64,000 nt of DNA from Jacaranda mimosifolia. Its lineage: Eukaryota; Streptophyta; Magnoliopsida; Lamiales; Bignoniaceae. Under the pieces are notes generated by a model. The model ran no database searches. It was not told the origin of the DNA and saw only the letters and a list, made by a program, of their open reading frames with translations. A program made the position numbers and the translations under genes. Location: positions 20,007,001 through 20,071,000 of the forward strand of contig CM032128.1 in the NCBI GenBank assembly GCA_018894105.1, in the 5' to 3' direction. This document shows positions 58,876 to 64,000 of the stretch, in pieces. Each line of letters begins with the position of its first letter. Position 1 is the first letter of the stretch.

Positions 58876-60209
58876 ATGGCACCTCATCATGATGATGAGT
58901 TAGAGTACCGTGAATGATCACCTGGCACTCCATACATCGCAGATGTATTGTTGCCTAATCTATACATTGATAGAATGCCACACAACACATCTATGCTTCG
59001 TGGGGTGGATTGGGAGAGATAATAGATGATCATCCTGAGCGATTCTATGATAACCTACCCATGATGAATCCCACATTCATGAGATTGGTCCATGAATTAA
59101 CAAGCCGTGAGCTTTCACCTCAAATGCAGCAGTATTGGGTTTCACCTACTGAGGAGATCGCAATGTTTATGCAGATTGTTGGCGCGCATCAAAGACAGAG
59201 GTATACCATGGAACGTTTCTAACACTCTTTGGAGACAGTTAACCGTCATATTCATCGTGTAATTAGGGCACTTAATATTTTAGTTCTAGAGCTGATAACT
59301 CTCTCAAATTTTACTGAGGTGCAGAATCATATTCAATACAACCCCGAATTCTACTCGTATTTTTAGGTATGGAATATATAAAAGCTATACTTAATATAGT
59401 GTGATCTCATTAATTTAACTAGCATAACATCTCGCGTATGTTCCACAGGGTGCGGTGGGGGCAATTGATGCACATTGGTTATTGCTTGGATACCCATTCG
59501 TAGACAGAACATATATCATTCGTGAAAAGGGAACGTTTCCTAAAATATCCTCGTTTATGTATGTGTACGTGGGTTGGGAGGGCAGTGCCAATGTTGCAAG
59601 GGTATTGTTCAACGCAATCCAAAATGACCCTGCCTTTCCCTTCCCCCCACCAGGTATGGGGTTACACATTTAATAAGTGTACATGTTCATATAAATAGCT
59701 CAAATAACCGTAATTGTGATCAACTACTACTTATACTACACTAATAATCATTTTTCATATAGGGAAGTATTACCTCGTTGTGCTGGCTTCACAAATAATA
59801 TGTGTTTTTTATCCCCATATAGGCAATCTCGGTACCATTTCTAACATTTTGATGGTGCCATCATATATAGTGGACCAAGGGAGATGTCAACCATTGTCAC
59901 TCTTGACTGAGGAATACCATGGAACGTACGTCTGGGATTTTGAAGAAGCAATTCCCAATTCTATCTTGGGGTATGCCGAGCTACATGGTCGCCAGCTAGA
60001 CTAATATTGTCATTGCATGTTATGTGGTGCATAATGTTATCTGTAAGTTTAGTCGGGATGATAACATTTTCGTGACACTAGACCCAGAACTTGATCCCGA
60101 TTGGGAGACCTTCTACCACTGTGGTCACCCGAGCTAGGAGGAGATACAGATACAGGTTGTATTTCGAGATGCTCTAGCAGAATGGATGTGGGCTGAGAGG
60201 CATCGATGA
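58876..60209 (+). pseudogene. PIF/Harbinger transposase (DDE nuclease)
   Basis: Exon 1 (58876-59366) has the helix-turn-helix part: FYDNLPMMNPTFMRLVHEL, EEIAMFMQIVGAH and ETVNRHIHRVIRAL. Introns with GT..AG ends fit at 59367-59448 and 59654-59762. Exon 2 reads GAIDAHW (first catalytic Asp) and WEGSANVARV; exon 3 starts GKYYLV, where the second catalytic Asp is lost by a one-base deletion at about 59779 before AGFTNNMCFLSPYR. MERTSGILKKQFPILSW holds the catalytic Glu, and the C-terminus ends FRDALAEWMWAERHR at 60209. Stops at about 59026, 59221 and 59366. It would cut and paste the element at TTA/TNA-type sites. Confidence 0.88.
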
Positions 60210-60471
60210 GTTTATAATAAATTCTTTATCCCCACTCGTCATATTGTATGTTTGTTGTTGCACGTGTCCTAGATTAGAACTACTCTTCATCGCTAAATCT
60301 TTTGTACTAAACATTATTGTTGCCACATGCTTGTATTGGATGTATGCATTTTTGTAAGTTTCCTCACATATGAAATGTGCATTAATTATGTCTTTTCAAT
60401 CGTACTGTAACATAATCAAATTATTATTCTGTAATTCATTAATGATCTGTTTGATATGATTTTGGTAAGGG
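60210..60471. other. 3' flank of the transposase, no gene
   Basis: AT-rich sequence between transposase stop and GRF ORF. No terminal inverted repeat of the Harbinger element is recognised here. Confidence 0.35.
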
Positions 60472-60497
60472 ATGAGTAGGTACGATCCTCCCATGTG
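60472..60497 (+). pseudogene. GRF zinc-finger ORF, first part (before hAT insertion)
   Basis: ATG at 60472 gives MSRYDPPM followed by the beginning of the first Cys codon at 60496, where hAT element 4 begins. The rest of the domain starts immediately after that element at 61325. Confidence 0.65.
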
Positions 60498-61324
60498 TAG
60501 GGGTGAAAACGGATATTAAACGGATCGGATACACTATTTTCATATTCGTATCCGTTTAACTTTTTTAATATTTGGATATGGATATAGGTTTGACGTATAT
60601 TTAAAAATGATATTCGAATTCATATCCATCAGATATCGGTTGAATTCGGATATATCCGTATTCGATTATAATTATTCAAATGCATTCATATTTGATTAAA
60701 CTTATCCATATTTGAATTATTTTTTTGATATTTTTATTCGATGATAATTATTTAGATATCTATTTATGAATATCCAAATACGTAAATCTATGAATCTATA
60801 ACAAATACATATTTTAATTAATAGAAAGAAATATACAATTTCATTAAAAAGAAAGTAATCAAACCAATAGCATAATTTTTAATTAGTAATTGACTTTATA
60901 ATTAATTATTAATACTAATTAATATTAATAATGGCATTTAAGTGTATTAATTATAAAGCCAATCAACAATAATCATGTTGATTAACTTTATTCTTCAATT
61001 TTTTTCTATATTATAATATTTTTTTTAAATTTATTCTTTTTTCTTCCCAATTCTTCAATTATAATATATATATATATATACACATCTATGAATTATGAGA
61101 TTTTTATTGAAAAATATAAATAATACATTATTTAAAAAATATATATTCGAATCGAATATTAAACAGATCGGATACATATTTACTATAGTTGTATTCATTT
61201 ATAATCGAATATATACTAATCGAATACGGATAATATCCGCTTTAAACGGATGCGGATAAATTTTGTATAAATAGATACGAATGCTAACGGTAAATGAATT
61301 TTTGAATATTCATTTACAGCTCTA
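60498..61324. mobile_element. hAT-type non-autonomous element 4 (about 827 bp)
   Basis: Left end TAGGGGTGAAAACGGATATT; right end ...AATATTCATTTACAGCTCTA, an imperfect inverted repeat. CGGAT/ATCCG words crowd both subterminal regions, with an AT-rich middle. Flanks are CCCATGTG and TATGTGCG, so only ATGTG is clearly duplicated; the expected hAT octamer is not perfect. It interrupts the GRF zinc-finger ORF. A TA repeat lies at about 61062-61081. Confidence 0.72.
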
Positions 61325-61463
61325 TATGTGCGCATGCGGTGCCGGACCCATGCGAGTCTTGATGGCTAGGACAAAGTCAAACTATAGATGTTATTTTTTC
61401 AAATGCTCAATTGGACTTGAGCACCCACGATGCTTCATATGGGTGGATGGTGGAGATGGGTAG
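61325..61463 (+). pseudogene. GRF zinc-finger ORF, second part
   Basis: After the hAT element the frame reads CACGAGPMRVLMARTKSNY...FFKC...CFIWVD. The pattern C-x-C-G...R-x6-N-Y...F-(F)-x-C...C-x-F-x-W-V-D is the GRF zinc finger, a single-strand nucleic-acid-binding fold often found in nucleases, helicases and plant small proteins. A stop follows at 61461. A Ser-rich extension (61473-61727) may be a further exon. In-frame joining with the first part across the element supports an original single ORF. Confidence 0.7.
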
Positions 61464-61889
61464 ATAGCAGGTATGTATAGGCAACATCGAGCTTTCGGCG
61501 TTGCCTCATCACACGGTACTTATAGCACCTCTATATCCACAGGTGGTTCTTTTAGTGTTGCCTCGACGGATGGCCCACCCTATGATGAGCATAGCTCTGT
61601 GCCACTAATCATCACACACTACCGCATGGTGCGTGTCCTACGGAGCTTATGTTGTTGTTGTCCTTATGTGGTTCTGTATATGTATTTTGTTGCTTGTCTT
61701 GATGCTACTACTCGCAATCTTAATTAAGATATTATTTGTATGAGCATTTTGTAGGATGAAAATGCCAGGTTCATGTACTAACATGAGATTTATTATTAGC
61801 TTTTTGTACTGTTAGGGCTATAGTTGAAAATCTACTATCTATGTATTTTTTTTATTCATTTCTACTTGATACGGTCTTTACACCGTGCA

Positions 61890-62690
61890 GGTACGAGTTG
61901 TTGTGCATCAATAGATGGTGCGTCCAACACCATTGCAAATATATAGGGTCTCGACGTCGAGGAGTGCTTCATTTATATGCTCCTAGACACTGACACAATT
62001 AACTCACTGACGAATGAGATGTACGTACAGATATGTATGCCTGAGATAGCTAACAAACTTGGCCGCCACTTTTAGTGTCCATACATGATAGAATTTGTAA
62101 CGGATAAATTTAATGAGCTTAAGGAGCGCCACAACACTATGAAGGCAATTGTCACCAATCCAGACGTATTCTACGAGCCATCAACATGTGATATTTTCGT
62201 GCCTACCATTATGCGATCGCAGCTCCTCGTGGTCAGAATAGTATGCACTGCCATATTTAATTTATGTGTATGCAGACATACTCACTTGCTGAGTGTTATT
62301 TTTTGTATGAAGAGACTAGATACAACCTCATATCTGAGATCTTTACGCTACGTGACAGAACCATAATGACCCATCACTCGCCAGCGCCAGCGCCAGCCCG
62401 AAGATGTGATGATATATTATTAGGTTGGCAAGAACTCCCTATTATTCTATCAAATTCGGGCGCATCATGTAGTTCTTTGTGCTTCTAGAGGTCTTATAGG
62501 CCCAACATCCCACGTTCTCGTTCTACTTGAGTTAGAGCAAACATACCCATTGGCTCGGACGGAGGCATCGATAGGGCTTCGGGAGTTGGCCTTGCCACGT
62601 CAAGGTCTGAGGTTGTTCGACATATTGGCACCAAACTATCGAGACGCCGTGGCTCATCTCACATGAGCCAAGTTAGTACGAGTCCGACCC
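61890..62690 (+). pseudogene. Myb/SANT-like protein fragment 2
   Basis: After a CCGTGCAG acceptor-like site the frame gives EECFIYMLLDT, ICMPEIANKLGRHF, then after a stop DKFNELKERHNTMKAIVTNPDVFY (62104-62175), the third-helix and linker part of the plant Myb/SANT-like domain. An intron-like stretch follows (about 62238-62264), then YFLYEETRYNLISEIF, the conserved C-terminal half of that family, and a Pro/Ala-Ser tail. It is a second Harbinger-associated-type DNA-binding gene on the same strand. Frameshifts and stops show decay. Confidence 0.6.
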
Positions 62691-62860
62691 CAGATTGACC
62701 ACCTACATCATCTTGATTTATTTTATTCTCGTTGTATAATTATGCCCCATAATGTTTGTAACCTAAATGAGTTTATGTACTAAAGACTTGTTAATTGTGA
62801 TTAATAAAGTGTATTGTACTTGATGAGTGGACTTACTATGTTTGTTGTCAAATATATTTA
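62691..62860. other. No gene recognised
   Basis: Short AT-rich spacer between Myb/SANT fragments 2 and 3. Confidence 0.4.
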
Positions 62861-63510
62861 TGGACATCTTTACTTGGATCCTGATAATAACAGTATGACC
62901 ATAGATTATGCCAAGATTATCCAATGGGACACCATCGACTTGTAATGTGCCTGTGCATGGTATATTTCATGATTCCTACTAGAGGGCTCAGGAGGAGGTT
63001 GTCCTAATCACTTACTTGATGAATGTTGTGACCTCCCCTGACATCTCTCTTAGGGAGGTCCATATAGATGGGTGCTCCCACATTGCACACTGTCTATATA
63101 GGATATTCGAGAGGGAAAGGACAGTTGACGAAGTTAAGATGAAGATTCAGTAGCTACGTGGCCGCTATAATGCATTTTGGAGTACATGACTATTCCTAGG
63201 GTGCAACACAATGTCAACACAAATATGGTGCACGTCAACTTACAATACCGGGTGTATGTTGGGAATATAAGTTAAATTCTTCATTTTTTTATTTAAGATA
63301 TAAATATATATATATATATATACATGTCTCATTACACATTGAAAATTGTAATAGACCTCATTCAGGAGACTATCAGATTGAGTTATTTTCATGTATTCGA
63401 AGAGCCTCTGTACAGGCTATGCTACATTTTTACTAACAAACATGCAGCCGACCTATCTGATGGTAGGACAGCAGGAGATACATCAACACCTCCTACTAGC
63501 ACCTAGGACC
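62861..63510 (+). pseudogene. Myb/SANT-like protein fragment 3
   Basis: The frame at about 62990-63180 reads EEVVLITYLMNVV, DGCSHIAHCLYRIFERE and TVDEVKMKIQ followed after a stop by LRGRYNAFW, the three-helix SANT plan ending in a helix that matches K-x-LR-x-RY. After an intron-like AT-rich gap comes FEEPLYRLCYIFTNKHA (about 63397-63447), equivalent to the C-terminal PLY-x-LC-x-IF motif in fragments 1 and 2. Distinct in sequence from both, so not a recent duplicate. Confidence 0.55.
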
Positions 63511-64000
63511 TATATGAGGTTCGATAATTGATAGCAGACATGATGGCTCATCCTCTACCTGCTCCCCCCAATCGTTATGTTCAATTTCTGTGTCATGTAC
63601 CATTTACAAACATTGATGCTTCTTGTTTGAAACTCCCATATTTCACTTACCATTAAGATATGGAAGGATGGTAGGCCTAAAACCTTCATAACATCTTAGT
63701 TTCGATATCGATGGTATGAATTGTCATTTGCGAGTGCATTTTGTGTTTTTATGTGTTTATTTTTTTAAAACCCTTTTTTTCTCCCACAACACATGGTTGC
63801 TATATTATATAAATACTTCTTCCTTTTGTTTCCAATAAACTCAGACTTATTTACAAATAATAATAAATAAATAAATAAATAAATAAATAAAATGAAACAA
63901 ACAAACAAATTCATAAAATAATATAATACAACTCACTTAATCATTGAACCAATCATTACAAACTTATAACACAATCACATCCAATCATTACATATATATA
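63511..64000. other. No gene recognised; AT-rich end of window
   Basis: Holds an AAAT microsatellite (about 63860-63892) and AT-rich sequence to the window end. The Harbinger right terminal repeat was not found here. Confidence 0.4.
63858..63892 (+). repeat. (AAAT)n microsatellite
   Basis: About eight AATA/AAAT tetranucleotide units. Confidence 0.85.

Noticed and set aside
1..64000. Endogenous pararetrovirus or other integrated virus
   Set aside because: All reverse transcriptase regions have the domain order and motifs of Ty1-copia or Ty3-gypsy elements with LTRs; no movement-protein or coat-protein arrangement was seen.

Overview
The window is a repeat-dominated stretch of plant nuclear DNA. 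It is AT-rich and shows plant LTR-retrotransposon families (Ty1-copia with initiator-Met-tRNA primer sites, Athila-type and chromovirus-type Ty3-gypsy), hAT, Tourist-like and CACTA-like miniature elements, and PIF/Harbinger genes with introns. It fits an angiosperm with a TE-rich genome; I cannot name the species. I see no intact host gene, no rRNA or tRNA gene and no CRISPR array. Almost every coding stretch is a decayed transposon gene.

Layout. 1-2422: two abutting partial LTRs of a copia family called here copia-X. About 3170-11260: a degenerate Athila-type gypsy element on the minus strand (gag, protease, RT, RNase H, integrase, extra 3' ORF), cut in its integrase zinc finger by a hAT MITE (7036-7749). 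11724-12412: a second hAT MITE. 12905-14236 (minus): the C-terminal half of a plant 'putative gypsy type transposon' protein; a likely N-terminal piece of the same kind of protein lies at 45121-45420. Between those two pieces is a nested block: gypsy-A internal remnant (14411-15393), LTR-1, gypsy-B internal region (27788-29981) and LTR-2. The two LTRs are interrupted by two near-full-length copia-X elements with exact 5-bp target duplications (16566-26419, ACATC; 30857-41246, ATAAT). LTR-2 also holds a small non-autonomous LTR element with only a partial gag ORF (42422-44506).

45421-53620 is mostly non-coding with LTR-like remnants, a hAT MITE (49319-49930), two copies of one Tourist-like MITE family (one nested inside a longer foldback), and a CACTA-like MITE. 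53621-63520 carries a decayed PIF/Harbinger system: a Myb/SANT-like gene, a transposase with recognisable introns, a GRF zinc-finger ORF split by another hAT element, and two more Myb/SANT-like fragments.

Order of events inferred from nesting: the transposon-protein host element came first, then the gypsy pair, then the copia-X elements and the small gag-only element. The least expected signals are four evenly spaced dyads in the copia-X 5' leader with spacing conserved between copies, an exact 10-bp-period array in the LTRs of the gag-only element, a gypsy LTR shared by two internal regions, and the multi-gene Harbinger neighbourhood that includes a GRF zinc finger.
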